Origin: Hyalangium gracile
Lineage (GTDB): Bacteria; Myxococcota; Myxococcia; Myxococcales; Myxococcaceae
Reading direction: 5' to 3'
DNA length: 64,000 nt
NCBI RefSeq assembly: GCF_020103725.1
Contig: NZ_JAHXBG010000002.1
Coordinates: 434,001-498,000, forward strand
Positions 16,763 through 25,412 of the stretch are shown one piece after another (positions within the stretch are counted from its first letter, which is position 1; the number at the start of each line of letters is the position of its first letter). The position numbers were made by a program, and so were the translations under genes. The notes under the pieces were generated by a model. That model had not been told where the DNA came from and did not search any database. It saw nothing but the letters and a program-made list of their open reading frames with translations.

Positions 16763-17557
16763 TCACGCGTTCGCGGGGGTGAGCAGGCAGTCCTCCGGGA
16801 GGACGTGGAGCGGAGTGCAGTCCCTGGCGGCGTCCTCGTCCGGGCGCACGGGGTTGGCGCAGGCATTCTCCACGGAGTTGTAGACGAGCTGGTGCATGGC
16901 CCTGCGCAGCGGGGAGATGTTCTCCGAGGAGGCGTGGACGAGGTTGCTGTGCATGAAGAGCACCGAGCCGGGCGGGCCCTGCAGGGCGATCAGGCCTTCA
17001 GCGTTGTAGAGGTCCGTCACCTGCTCGGGGCTCACGGTGAGCTGGCGGTAGCCCTCCATGACCGGGCCGTCATCACACGTCATCATTCCCAGTCGGTGGG
17101 AGCGAGGGATCATCAAGATGGGACCGTTGTAGGCGGTCACCTCGTCGATGAAGACGGCGACGACGACGGCGCGAGGCCCGGGCATGCCATCGCGCACGTG
17201 CCAGGTGGGAAAGTCCTGGTGCCAGGGGAAGCCTTGCGCTGGCGCGGCCAGGCCGAACTTGGGGATGAAGCGAGACTGGTGCAGGTACACCCTGCCGCGC
17301 AGAAGCTGCTCCGAGGGAGTGAGCAAGCGCGGGTGTCGAGCCAGCCGGCGGATCCGCTCGCAGTAGAAGTGCGTGCCATGAATGCGCCGCACGTGGCCGG
17401 AGGCCTCGTCCCGGCGCAGGCCGGAGAAGTTCTGCACGGCGAGCAGCTCCGGGATGATCTCATCGAGGGCAGCCACCTCCCGGGCGGAGAAGAGCCGCTC
17501 GAGGAAGAGAAAGCCCTCACGCTCATACTGCTCCAACTGCGCCTGCGTCAGTTCCAT
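16763..17557 (-). CDS. Phytanoyl-CoA dioxygenase family protein, EctD-like
   Basis: 264 residues, the usual length for this Fe(II)/2-oxoglutarate hydroxylase family. The segment FPWHQDFPTWHVRDGMP supplies the HxD iron ligands and is very close to the ectoine-hydroxylase signature (F-x-WHSDFETWHxEDGMP). The distal His lies in SNLVHASSENISPLRR, whose Arg would bind 2-oxoglutarate. EctD adds a hydroxyl to ectoine. No ectABC genes are nearby, so the substrate may be scavenged ectoine, proline or another small molecule (inference). The gene stands alone, with the kinase gene ending 42 bases upstream on the same strand. Confidence 0.82.
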   Translation of the reverse strand: MELTQAQLEQYEREGFLFLERLFSAREVAALDEIIPELLAVQNFSGLRRDEASGHVRRIHGTHFYCERIRRLARHPRLLTPSEQLLRGRVYLHQSRFIPKFGLAAPAQGFPWHQDFPTWHVRDGMPGPRAVVVAVFIDEVTAYNGPILMIPRSHRLGMMTCDDGPVMEGYRQLTVSPEQVTDLYNAEGLIALQGPPGSVLFMHSNLVHASSENISPLRRAMHQLVYNSVENACANPVRPDEDAARDCTPLHVLPEDCLLTPANA

Positions 17558-17599
17558 GGGTGTGTCCTGCCGCGGACAGTCTACCCCACCCCCGCTCCC

Positions 17600-18964
17600 T
17601 CAGGGTTGCTCCGAGGCGGGCTGGCGAGGCTGGACGATGACTGCGCGGAGGCACTCCCCGTCGCGGTCGAACGCACTCTCACCGCAGGGAGGAGCAGCTT
17701 TCAGGATCGACCAGCAGACACCGAGCACTTCCCGCTCGAAGCGGGGTTCGCACGGCGGCTTCTTCTGTCCAGGATAAGGCGTCTTCGGGAAAGGCATGCC
17801 AACAGGCGAGTACGGGGTGACTTCTCGGGGGATCACAGCCACCGAGGACAGCGCCTCATCCGCCACACCGGCATCAGCAGACTCGGCAACGGGCGAGTGC
17901 CGCTGCTCCAGTAGGAAGGAACCGGGCTCCAACTGGGAGGGTGGCTCCGGCTTCACCGCTACCAGCACCACCAGCCCGCTCACCACGGCGGCGACGGAAG
18001 CTGTGAGCCACCAGGGGACGACAAGCTCCGGCGGAGGGCCCGGCTTGGATGCACGCTCCGTCTTTGCTGCGGAAGGCGTGGGAACAATGGGCCTGGAGGC
18101 ATCCTTCTCGCCGGCCGCTGTCAAGAAGCCGACGGCCAGCGCCTCTGCAGGTGGGCGCGAGACACGCTCCTCGGAGAGCGCTGACAGGACGAGCCGCTCG
18201 AGGCCCCTGCTCACCGTGGCCAGGTCGCTGGGCGGAAGCACCCGGCGCTGCGGGCCGGATCCCTCCTCAGGAGCCGGCGGATACGTCTGGGTGCACATCC
18301 GGTAGGCCGTCACCCCCAGCGCGTAGATGTCGTCCTCAGGGCTGGCTTCATAAGGCTCGCTCGTCTTGCGGTGCGCCCAGCCCCAGCGGTGGGCCTCAGG
18401 GGTGCGGTAGCTCCTGGTGCCCGGAGGCAAGACTGAGTCCGTCAGCTCCTTCGCCCCGGCGTAGGTGCCGCAGCCCCAGTCCAGGAGGACGGCGCGTCCC
18501 TCGGCCGTGACGAGCACGTTGTCGCCCTTGACGTCCCGATGCAGGCCATCGGCGGCATGCGCCACCGCGAGGGCTCGCGCCAGCTGCGCCAGCACCCGCA
18601 GCACCTCTGCCGACGTGCGCGTCTGTTGCCGGGCCCACTGGTACAGGGGCACACCCTGGACCCACTCCATGACGACATAGGGAAACAGCAACCCCTCCTC
18701 CCCCGTCCACCAACCCCGATCCTCGAGGCGAGGCACCGAGGGGTGCACCACACGCTGGAGCAGGGCCACCTCGCGGGTGAAGCGCGGATCTTCGGGGTGC
18801 AGCGCCAGCTTCAGCGCAAAGCTACCAGCGTCGGGGTGGCCAGCACGTTCGACTCGAAAGATGAGCCCGAAGGAGCCCCTGTCATGCCGCTCCCGGACGT
18901 CCCAGGGACCTATCCCCACACCAGGGACGATGGTGGGATGCGGACGAGTGTCGCGAAGAGTCAT
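17600..18964 (-). CDS. Hanks-type serine/threonine protein kinase with C-terminal membrane segment
   Basis: 454 residues from the ATG at 18964; the frame extends 14 codons further without support. Kinase domain about residues 20-290: Gly-rich loop DRGSFGLIF (28-36), Lys52 in FALKLAL, catalytic loop HRDVKGDN (142-149). The metal-binding motif is DWG (162-164) rather than DFG, and the APE position reads TPE. A hydrophobic segment (about 325-350, TASVAAVVSGLVVLVAV) should anchor the kinase in the inner membrane with a ~100-residue Pro-rich tail containing four Cys outside. Such kinases are abundant in myxobacterial signalling; the partner is unknown. One copy of the inverted-repeat element sits upstream of this gene. 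Confidence 0.87.
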   Translation of the reverse strand: MTLRDTRPHPTIVPGVGIGPWDVRERHDRGSFGLIFRVERAGHPDAGSFALKLALHPEDPRFTREVALLQRVVHPSVPRLEDRGWWTGEEGLLFPYVVMEWVQGVPLYQWARQQTRTSAEVLRVLAQLARALAVAHAADGLHRDVKGDNVLVTAEGRAVLLDWGCGTYAGAKELTDSVLPPGTRSYRTPEAHRWGWAHRKTSEPYEASPEDDIYALGVTAYRMCTQTYPPAPEEGSGPQRRVLPPSDLATVSRGLERLVLSALSEERVSRPPAEALAVGFLTAAGEKDASRPIVPTPSAAKTERASKPGPPPELVVPWWLTASVAAVVSGLVVLVAVKPEPPSQLEPGSFLLEQRHSPVAESADAGVADEALSSVAVIPREVTPYSPVGMPFPKTPYPGQKKPPCEPRFEREVLGVCWSILKAAPPCGESAFDRDGECLRAVIVQPRQPASEQP

Positions 18965-19116
18965 GGCTGCCCTCCAAGGTCGGCAGCGAATGACCCTACC
19001 TCGCATGGTGGGTCAGGCGCCAGATGCGGCGCATTGCCGTCAGAGTCCGCGCCACCTGAAACGGGCACAGGGCCCGAGTCCCCCGTGTCCGGTCCACCCT
19101 CCTGTCGGGCGAGCTC

Positions 19117-19170
19117 GGTCCGAACTGGTCTGCTTGTCATACCAGTTCGCTACCGGTCCGCGCACAGGGC
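19117..19170. repeat. Intergenic inverted-repeat element, copy 2
   Basis: Core 19121-19149 is identical over all 29 bases to copy 1, with arms CGAACTGGT / ACCAGTTCG. The flanks (GGTC before; CTACCGGTCCGCGCACAGGGC after) match copy 3 closely. It lies between the start of the kinase gene and the end of the TetR gene, both on the minus strand, so it is 5' of one gene and 3' of the other. Confidence 0.8.
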
Positions 19171-19187
19171 TCCTCCCTCCTGTGCCT

Positions 19188-19868
19188 TCACTTCTCCGCG
19201 GTCACCAGGATGCGGATTGCGGTGATCGCGGACTCGACATCGGGCGGATCGCCGGTGATGGCATCGCGATAGAGGAACGACTCGCCGATGCGGACGATCA
19301 CGTAGGCCAGCGCGTCCAGCTCCATCGCCGGCCGGATGTGGCCCTCCTGCACTCCGAACTCCAGCGCCGAGCGGATGCTCGCGGCACAGCGCTGCTCCAC
19401 CGTGCTGCTCTTCGACATCAGCACGCGCATCGCGTACTCGGCGTCCTGCTGGACGAACCGCCGCAGCGGCTCGTCCGCCATGATCCGGTGAAGGAGCCGC
19501 TGGATGATGTCGGCGACGAGCGTGGGCCCCTCCCCCTGCGCCTCGCTCCGAGCCAGGGCCAGCACGGCCTCGAACTGGCTGGAGATCACCTCTCCATAGA
19601 GCAGCTCGCGCGTACCCACCCATCGGAACACCGTGGCGCGACTGACGCCCAGCTCCTGCGCCATGCGCCCGATGTCGAAGCGCTCGCCCCGGTTCCACCA
19701 GTCCATCGCCAGCGTGAACAGATCCTGGGGCGTGGCCCGCGTGGGCGCGTCCAGCCGCTGAGCCAGCGGCGTGGCCCTGGCGCTCGGCTGCGGCCGCTCG
19801 GCGTGACGCTCCAGGAGCTCGGAGCGCTGGGCGGTGGCCCGACGCTTCACGGCCCGCGAGCGCTTCAT
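19188..19868 (-). CDS. TetR-family regulator, QsdR-like
   Basis: 226 residues. After a basic, poorly conserved 45-residue N-terminal extension comes the helix-turn-helix domain: FDIGRMAQELGVSRATVFRWVG is typical of the QsdR-type branch of TetR regulators, including the WVG after the recognition helix. The C-terminal ~120 residues form the ligand-binding, dimerisation part. Its ATG overlaps the stop of the dehydrogenase gene by 4 bases, so it is the last gene of the monooxygenase operon and probably an autoregulating repressor of it. The ligand may be a ketone, ester or fatty derivative handled by the operon (inference). Confidence 0.82.
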   Translation of the reverse strand: MKRSRAVKRRATAQRSELLERHAERPQPSARATPLAQRLDAPTRATPQDLFTLAMDWWNRGERFDIGRMAQELGVSRATVFRWVGTRELLYGEVISSQFEAVLALARSEAQGEGPTLVADIIQRLLHRIMADEPLRRFVQQDAEYAMRVLMSKSSTVEQRCAASIRSALEFGVQEGHIRPAMELDALAYVIVRIGESFLYRDAITGDPPDVESAITAIRILVTAEK

Positions 19869-20710
19869 GGGGCGGTCCCCAGCATCCTCGTCCGCCGCCG
19901 CTTCGCACCCGCGATCAGCACGCGCTGATAGAGAGCGGGCAGCGCTCGCTGCATGAGATCGATGATCCTGGCGTCCGTGCCAATGAGCTGACGCCGCCGG
20001 TTCTTGAGGATGGCGGACAGGATGTCCTCCGCGGCCCGCTCCGGCGTCGTCGCGAAGAGCTTCTCGAACTCCGCCGCCGAGTTCTCATCCACCCAGCCAT
20101 GGCGAATGGTGGTCCGCGAGCTCCGGGCGATGTTGGTCTTGATGCCGCCCGGGTGCACGCACGTGACGCCGATGGGGCTGCCCTCCACCTCCAGCTCCTG
20201 GCGCAGCGCCTCCGTGAAGCCCTTCACCGCGAACTTCGCGGCGTTGTAGGCCCCCTGCGTCGGCACGCTGATGAGGCCGAAGACGCTGGAGACGTTGACG
20301 ATGTGGCCCTCGCTCCCGGCCCGCAGGTGCGGCAGGAAGGCCTTGGTGCCATGCACCACGCCCCAGAAGTTGATGTTCATGAGCCACTCGAAGTCCTCGT
20401 ACCGGGTGTCTTCGATGGTGGCGCCCAGGGCCACGCCCGCGTTGTTGATGACGATGTGGACGGCGCCCAGCTCCCGCACCACCTCGTCGGCCCAGGCGTG
20501 CACCGCCGCCCGCTCCGCGACGTCCACCCGGGTTGCCCGCACCTGGACGCCCCGGGCCCGGCACGCCTCCGCCGTCTCCGAGAGCCCCTGCTCGTTCACA
20601 TCCGAGATGGCCACATGGCAGCCCTGCCGCGCGAGCAGCACCGCCGTCGCCCGGCCAATCCCCGAGCCCGCCCCCGTGATCGCCGCGACCCTGCCCTTCA
20701 CCGACTTCAT
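19865..20710 (-). CDS. Short-chain dehydrogenase/reductase (SDR)
   Basis: 281 residues, classical SDR. NAD(P)-binding TGAGSGIG lies at 12-19, NNAG at 89-92, the catalytic Ser around 141-142 and YNAAK at 155-159. Asp37 after the second strand (ISDVN) favours NAD(H). It probably interconverts a secondary alcohol and a ketone. It lies between a TetR gene and an esterase gene, overlapping each by 4 bases. Order and content recall sadH in the mycobacterial mymA locus (monooxygenase, LipR esterase, SadH dehydrogenase). Physiological substrate unknown. Confidence 0.88.
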   Translation of the reverse strand: MKSVKGRVAAITGAGSGIGRATAVLLARQGCHVAISDVNEQGLSETAEACRARGVQVRATRVDVAERAAVHAWADEVVRELGAVHIVINNAGVALGATIEDTRYEDFEWLMNINFWGVVHGTKAFLPHLRAGSEGHIVNVSSVFGLISVPTQGAYNAAKFAVKGFTEALRQELEVEGSPIGVTCVHPGGIKTNIARSSRTTIRHGWVDENSAAEFEKLFATTPERAAEDILSAILKNRRRQLIGTDARIIDLMQRALPALYQRVLIAGAKRRRTRMLGTAP

Positions 20711-21801
20711 GCCCGAACCTCGCTTCGCGCCGGCTCACTCGCGGGCGCGTCCAACATGCGTCTCAGCGTCGAGGAGATCTCCACCACCGCGTCGTGGCAG
20801 GCCTGGCTCACGCCACACATGTTGGCGAAGGCGTGCACCAGCCCATCGAAGCGGCGCAGCGTGGCCGGCGTCCCCGCCTTCTGGAGCGCCGCGACATACG
20901 CCTCGCCCTCATCGCGCAGCGGATCGAACCCCGCCGTGACCACCAGCGCGGGGGGCAGCCGGGACAGCTCGCGACTCACCAGCGGAGAGATCTTCGGATC
21001 CGAGAAGTCCACCCGACCGCCGCTGTAGTGCTGCTGGAACCACTGGATGTCCGCCCGGGTGAGGAAGAAGCCCTCCGCGAAGTGCCGCATCGACGGCCAG
21101 TCCACGGTGCGGTCCAACGCCGGATAGAGCAGGAACTGCAGCGAGGGAGCGCGAAGGCCCTCTCGAACGCAGAGCTGCGACACCGCGGCGGCCAGGTTGC
21201 CGCCCGCGCTGTCCCCTCCGATGGCCACCCGCGCCGGGTCCGCGCCCAGCGCCTCGGCGTTCGCGCACGCCCAGAGAAAGGCGGCCTTCGCATCCTCCAG
21301 CGCCGCGGGAAAGGGGTGCTCGGGAGCAAGCCGGTACTCGATGGACAGGATGTGCACATCGGCATGGCGGCACAGCATCCGGCAGGTGCCATCGTGCGTG
21401 TCCAGATCGCACAGGACGAAGCCGCCCCCGTGCAGGAACACGAGCAGCGGCCGCCCTGCCCCCTTCGCCGGAGCGTAGTGGCGAGCCTTGACGGGGCCGT
21501 GCGGCGTCTCCACCACGAGATCCCGCACCGTGCCCACCTCGACGGGCTCCCCGGCGTGCACCATCGCCTCGCGGCGCATGCGGCGGCGCCCCACGTCCGG
21601 GGACAGCGAGGACATGGACACGGCTCCCAGGCGCTCACGCAGCGAGAGCAGCAGCTGCATCTCGGGGTGAAGCCGCAGTCCGTCCCGCGTCACCTGCTCC
21701 TTGCCGGACAGGAGGAGCTGGAGGCGCGGCGGCAGGCGCAGCAGGGTCCGCGCGAAGCGGTGCTCGAGCCGCTCCCGGAACGTCAAAGGTCCGTCATGCA
21801 T
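20707..21801 (-). CDS. Alpha/beta hydrolase (HSL family esterase, LipR-like)
   Basis: 364 residues from the ATG at 21801, which overlaps the monooxygenase stop by 8 bases; the longer open frame upstream runs through that gene and is not used. The oxyanion-hole motif HGGG is at 124-127, the nucleophile in GDSAGG (Ser198), and a likely catalytic Asp/His pair follows, with GLVHAF near the C-terminus. This is the hormone-sensitive-lipase branch of esterases. In this operon it would cleave the ester or lactone formed by the monooxygenase (inference). The 80-residue helical N-terminus could act as a cap. Confidence 0.87.
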   Translation of the reverse strand: MHDGPLTFRERLEHRFARTLLRLPPRLQLLLSGKEQVTRDGLRLHPEMQLLLSLRERLGAVSMSSLSPDVGRRRMRREAMVHAGEPVEVGTVRDLVVETPHGPVKARHYAPAKGAGRPLLVFLHGGGFVLCDLDTHDGTCRMLCRHADVHILSIEYRLAPEHPFPAALEDAKAAFLWACANAEALGADPARVAIGGDSAGGNLAAAVSQLCVREGLRAPSLQFLLYPALDRTVDWPSMRHFAEGFFLTRADIQWFQQHYSGGRVDFSDPKISPLVSRELSRLPPALVVTAGFDPLRDEGEAYVAALQKAGTPATLRRFDGLVHAFANMCGVSQACHDAVVEISSTLRRMLDAPASEPARSEVRA

Positions 21802-23317
21802 GAGCCACCTCCCGGGGCCGCTCCCGGCTCGCCGTGTCCGCGAGAGCTCGGCGAGCCATGGAGACGTAATCCGCGGGATCGAAGTGCTCCACGCGGTACT
21901 TGAACGTGAAGGTGAACCCCGGCCACAGCGTGGAGTTCCGCCCGGTGGCGTCCAGGTACCAGCTCGAGCACCCACCCTGCGTCCACACCGTGCCGCGCAT
22001 CCGTTGATCCACGTCCTGGACGAAGCGCTCCTGGACCTCGGGCACCGGCTCCACCGCGGCCAGCTGGCGCGCGTCCAGGTAGCGCAGCGCGCCCAGCGTG
22101 TGCTCGATCTGGCTCTCGATCATCAGGATCACCGACGTGTGGCCCAGCCCCGTGTTGGGCCCCTGGAGCATGAAGAAGTTGGGGAACCCGCTCACCGTCG
22201 TGCCCAGGTGGGCCTTCATGGTGCCGCCCCACGTCTCCGCCAGCGTGCGCCCGTCCCTCCCCCGGATGTGGTGCGTCATGGGCAGGTCCGTCACCTGGAA
22301 GCCGGTGCCGCAGATGAGCGCGTCCACCGCGTGCTCGGTGCCATCCGCGGTGATGACGGAGCGCTCTCGCACCTCGCGGATCGGCTCGGTGATGACCGTG
22401 ACATTCGGCTGCGTGAGGGCCGGGAGGTAGTCGTCCGACAAGAGGATGCGCTTGCAGCCCATCGTGTAGCTCGGGATGAGCTTCGCGCGCAGCGCCGGAT
22501 CGGGCACCGACCGCTCCAGGTGCCGCAGCGCCTGCCGCTGGACGAGCCGCATCAGCCACGGGTACATGAACCCGATCGCCAGCAGCTCGCCGCTCAAATA
22601 GATGAGCCACCGGGCCAGCAGCTGCGCGCCGGGCAGCTTCCGGTACAGCCGCCTCCTCCGCTCGCTGATCGCCTGGTCTCCTCGCGGCAGGATCCACGGC
22701 GGGGTGCGCTGGAAGAGGACCAGCTTGCCGACCTTCTTCTGGATCTCCGGGACGAACTGGATGGCGGAGGCCCCGGTGCCGATCACGGCCACCTCGCGGC
22801 CAGACAGCTCGTATGCGGAGTCCCACCGCGCCGAGTGCATCAGCTTGCCCTGGAACTTCTCCAGGCCCGGCAGCTTCGGCATGGCCGGCTCGCTCAGGGC
22901 GCCCATGGCGAAGACGAAGGCATCCGCGGTGAAGGGCCCCTGCGACGTCTCGAGGTACCAGCGCTGCAGCCCGTCCTCCCACCGCGCCTCCTGGACCGAG
23001 TGCCCGAACCGGATGTGCGGCCGGATGCCGAACCGGTCGGCGCAGTCCCGCAGGTACTCGCGGATCTCCGCCTGGGGTGAGTAGGAGCGGGACCAGCCCG
23101 GGTTCGGCGCGAACGAGAACGAATAGAGGTGGGACTGCACGTCGCACGCGCAGCCCGGGTACGTGTTGTCGCGCCAGACACCGCCCACGTCCTCGGCGCG
23201 CTCGAGGATGACGAAGTCCTGGATGCCTCGCTGCTTGAGCCGGATGGCCATCCCGAGCCCCGCGAAGCCGCTGCCCGCGATGGCGACGTGAAAGTGCGGT
23301 GGTTTCCGAAGGGACAC
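21794..23317 (-). CDS. Flavin-binding monooxygenase, Baeyer-Villiger type
   Basis: 507 residues from the GTG at 23317 (an AGCGAGG site lies about 8 bases upstream); an ATG at 23398 would add 27 residues. FAD-binding GSGFAG lies at 15-20 and the NADPH-binding GTGASA near 185-190. The sequence FQGKLMHSARWD matches the Baeyer-Villiger fingerprint FxGxxxHTxxW with Ser for Thr. Such enzymes insert oxygen next to a ketone to give an ester or lactone. It is the first gene of a four-gene overlapping set with esterase, dehydrogenase and TetR regulator, matching the gene types of the mycobacterial mymA-lipR-sadH set. Ketone breakdown or envelope lipid modification are both possible. Confidence 0.87.
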   Translation of the reverse strand: MSLRKPPHFHVAIAGSGFAGLGMAIRLKQRGIQDFVILERAEDVGGVWRDNTYPGCACDVQSHLYSFSFAPNPGWSRSYSPQAEIREYLRDCADRFGIRPHIRFGHSVQEARWEDGLQRWYLETSQGPFTADAFVFAMGALSEPAMPKLPGLEKFQGKLMHSARWDSAYELSGREVAVIGTGASAIQFVPEIQKKVGKLVLFQRTPPWILPRGDQAISERRRRLYRKLPGAQLLARWLIYLSGELLAIGFMYPWLMRLVQRQALRHLERSVPDPALRAKLIPSYTMGCKRILLSDDYLPALTQPNVTVITEPIREVRERSVITADGTEHAVDALICGTGFQVTDLPMTHHIRGRDGRTLAETWGGTMKAHLGTTVSGFPNFFMLQGPNTGLGHTSVILMIESQIEHTLGALRYLDARQLAAVEPVPEVQERFVQDVDQRMRGTVWTQGGCSSWYLDATGRNSTLWPGFTFTFKYRVEHFDPADYVSMARRALADTASRERPREVAHA

Positions 23318-23451
23318 GCGAGCCTCGCTTGAACGGGCCGGCAATATGGCGCGCGATGCGTCGACTTTCAAGGATGACGCATCCACGACACGACACACCG
23401 CGAGCCGTCTCAGCGGACGAGCGAGGGCTCAGGCGCTCGGAGGGAGGTGGC

Positions 23452-23724
23452 TCAGACGCGCTCGAACCGCCTGGCCGAGCGCAGCTTCGCCTTCATGGCT
23501 TCCGTGTCGCGATCTCGCGGCGGCGCGGTGGTCACCAGCGAGTCGATCAACCGCCGGGCGACCTCGGTGACCTCCTCGACCGCCCGGTTGAAGGCGGCCT
23601 CGTTCAGCTTGGAGGGCGCGTTGAACCCGCTCAGCTTGCGCACGAACTGCAGGGAGGCCGCGCGGACCTCGTCATCGGTCGCGGGGGGCTCGAAGTTGAA
23701 GAGCGTCTTGATGTTCCGGCACAT
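23452..23724 (-). CDS. DUF2277 family protein
   Basis: 90 residues. The start MCRNIKTLFNFEPPATDDEV is the hallmark of the small DUF2277 family, so I use the ATG at 23724 rather than the longer frame. It is soluble, charged and helical, with no known biochemical activity. It stands alone, between the monooxygenase operon start and the secreted protein gene. Confidence 0.85.
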   Translation of the reverse strand: MCRNIKTLFNFEPPATDDEVRAASLQFVRKLSGFNAPSKLNEAAFNRAVEEVTEVARRLIDSLVTTAPPRDRDTEAMKAKLRSARRFERV

Positions 23725-23775
23725 GGGCAGACCTCCAAGGTGATGGAAGTCTAACCCCACCGTGGCCGCGCGGCG

Positions 23776-25209
23776 TCAGTCCGGGAAGAGCTGCACCCAG
23801 CGGCCGTCGAAGCCACCGTTCGCCGGGTGGTACCACTGGCCGGGCAGCCAGAAGCCCGCCTCCACCCCGTCGGTGGAGTCGACGGTGCCGGAGTGGACGA
23901 AGTAGTCGTGCTGCCACCACCAGGTGGACAGCGAGCTGGGGTAGCCGCTCGCGCTCGCGCGGGTCTGCCCGCGGGAGTCCGCCACCGTGCCCGCCCACGA
24001 CCTGTCATGGAAGACGCTGGAGCCCCCACCGCCCGTGTCCGAGGCGCTGGAGTTCAGCTCGTAGGTGCCGAAGAACCACTTCTTGTGGAGATAGCCCTCG
24101 CGCTCGTCCTCGTTCTCGATGTCCCGCGTGACGGCGAAGAAGCGCTGCATCCCCGGGCTGACCTCGGCCTGCCCCGCCTCGTCGAGGACCGGGCTCTCGA
24201 GGAAGAAGTCGCGAGGATCCGTGCTCAGCCAGTGCGTCTGGTAGCCGCCGTACTGCCAGTGGGTGGGCACGATGTCCGCGAGATCCTGCAGCTCGTAGGT
24301 GACGCGCTTGACGTTGGCCCAGGAGACGGAGCTGCCGTTGTCGGAGCGGCTCGCGAGCTGGTCCGCCGTCGCGTAGGTGATGGCCCGCGCGCCGAACGTC
24401 GAGACCGCGGCGGGCGAGCCCTGCGGCACGAACGCGTAGTGCACGTTCTTCTTCCCATCGTTGTTCACGCCGGTCTCGGCCTTGGCGTTGGCCGCCATCT
24501 GGCTCGACACCCAGGAGGCCGGGTTGGTGACGAACCGCAGCTCCTGCCCGTGCGCCGCCAGCAGCTTGTCCGACCACTCGGCCTGCCAGATCATCAGGTG
24601 GTTGCCGGTGGCGGTCTGCATGAAGTTCAGATCCGCGTGCCCATAGTGGCGGATGACGTTGCGCTTGTGCTGGGTCACCACGGCGTGCGCGACATACTCC
24701 CCGCTGCCCGGAGAGCCGACCACGTTCTTCACGAGCATCTCCACGCGCTCCCAGTCGTGCAGCTGGTAGTCGCCGGCGGCGTTCTTATCGAGCGCGTGAT
24801 AGATGTGGTAGATGAGGACGAGGTTCTTGCCTCCGTCCATGAACTCGATGAGCGACGTGTAGAGCGTGGGACGGATGCTCCAGCGCTCGTAGGCGCTGGG
24901 CCCGACGCGCGAGGCATTGATGTAGTCGTCGATGTTCTTCCAGTTCAGCTTGTTGTTCGAGAAGTCGCCGTCCTGGTCGAAGTTGAAGTTCGTGATCCAG
25001 TCGTACCCATGACGGCTGCTGTCCGCGTTGGCGCGCTTGAAGACGATGGGCGCGTAGTAGTGGAGGTAGGCCTGGCGCTGGGCCTGGGTCAGCGACCAGC
25101 TCTGCGCCTGGGCCCGCGCTGGCCAGCAGAGGCTCGCCAGCGCGATGGCGAGCACTCCCCAGATTCCGATTCCTCGTGGCATCGACAGGCTCGTTCGGGT
25201 CGTGTGCAT
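23776..25209 (-). CDS. Secreted protein of unknown function, faint NPP1/Vps62-like motif
   Basis: 477 residues from the ATG at 25209; an ATG at 25182 would give a tighter signal peptide (core IWGVLAIALASL, cleavage after RAQAQ). The mature protein is rich in Trp, Tyr, Asp and Asn. Around residues 130-160 it reads LIYHIYHALD then HDWERVEMLV. This is reminiscent of the His-Asp-Trp-Glu heart of NPP1 necrosis-inducing and Vps62-type folds, where these residues bind a metal. The similarity is short and the fold assignment weak. The C-terminus is Trp/Tyr-rich (STWWWQHDYF). It could be an exported lytic or binding protein. Confidence 0.65.
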   Translation of the reverse strand: MHTTRTSLSMPRGIGIWGVLAIALASLCWPARAQAQSWSLTQAQRQAYLHYYAPIVFKRANADSSRHGYDWITNFNFDQDGDFSNNKLNWKNIDDYINASRVGPSAYERWSIRPTLYTSLIEFMDGGKNLVLIYHIYHALDKNAAGDYQLHDWERVEMLVKNVVGSPGSGEYVAHAVVTQHKRNVIRHYGHADLNFMQTATGNHLMIWQAEWSDKLLAAHGQELRFVTNPASWVSSQMAANAKAETGVNNDGKKNVHYAFVPQGSPAAVSTFGARAITYATADQLASRSDNGSSVSWANVKRVTYELQDLADIVPTHWQYGGYQTHWLSTDPRDFFLESPVLDEAGQAEVSPGMQRFFAVTRDIENEDEREGYLHKKWFFGTYELNSSASDTGGGGSSVFHDRSWAGTVADSRGQTRASASGYPSSLSTWWWQHDYFVHSGTVDSTDGVEAGFWLPGQWYHPANGGFDGRWVQLFPD

Positions 25210-25412
25210 GGCGGCGGAGAGGATCACAGGGCGCTCCAGGCCGTCAAGCCGCAAAACACGAATTAGCAGGATTCCATTTGAGGGATTCCAGGCACTTGGC
25301 GGTAGTGAAAAAGAAAAAAAATGCCGTGTCGATCTCGCCGACCCCCGGTCGACGCAATGGTAGAGCGCGGCTCACAGCCGCCCGGCACTCAACCCCAAGA
25401 GGAGGAACGACC

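Noticed and set aside
20707-21975. Longer 422-codon form of the esterase
   Set aside because: The extra N-terminal codons overlap deeply with the monooxygenase gene and have no family similarity; the ATG at 21801 gives a normal-length protein with an 8-base overlap.
25305-25322. A/G-rich run (GAAAAAGAAAAAAAA) as a transcription terminator
   Set aside because: No stem precedes it on either strand, and it lies in the leader between divergent genes.
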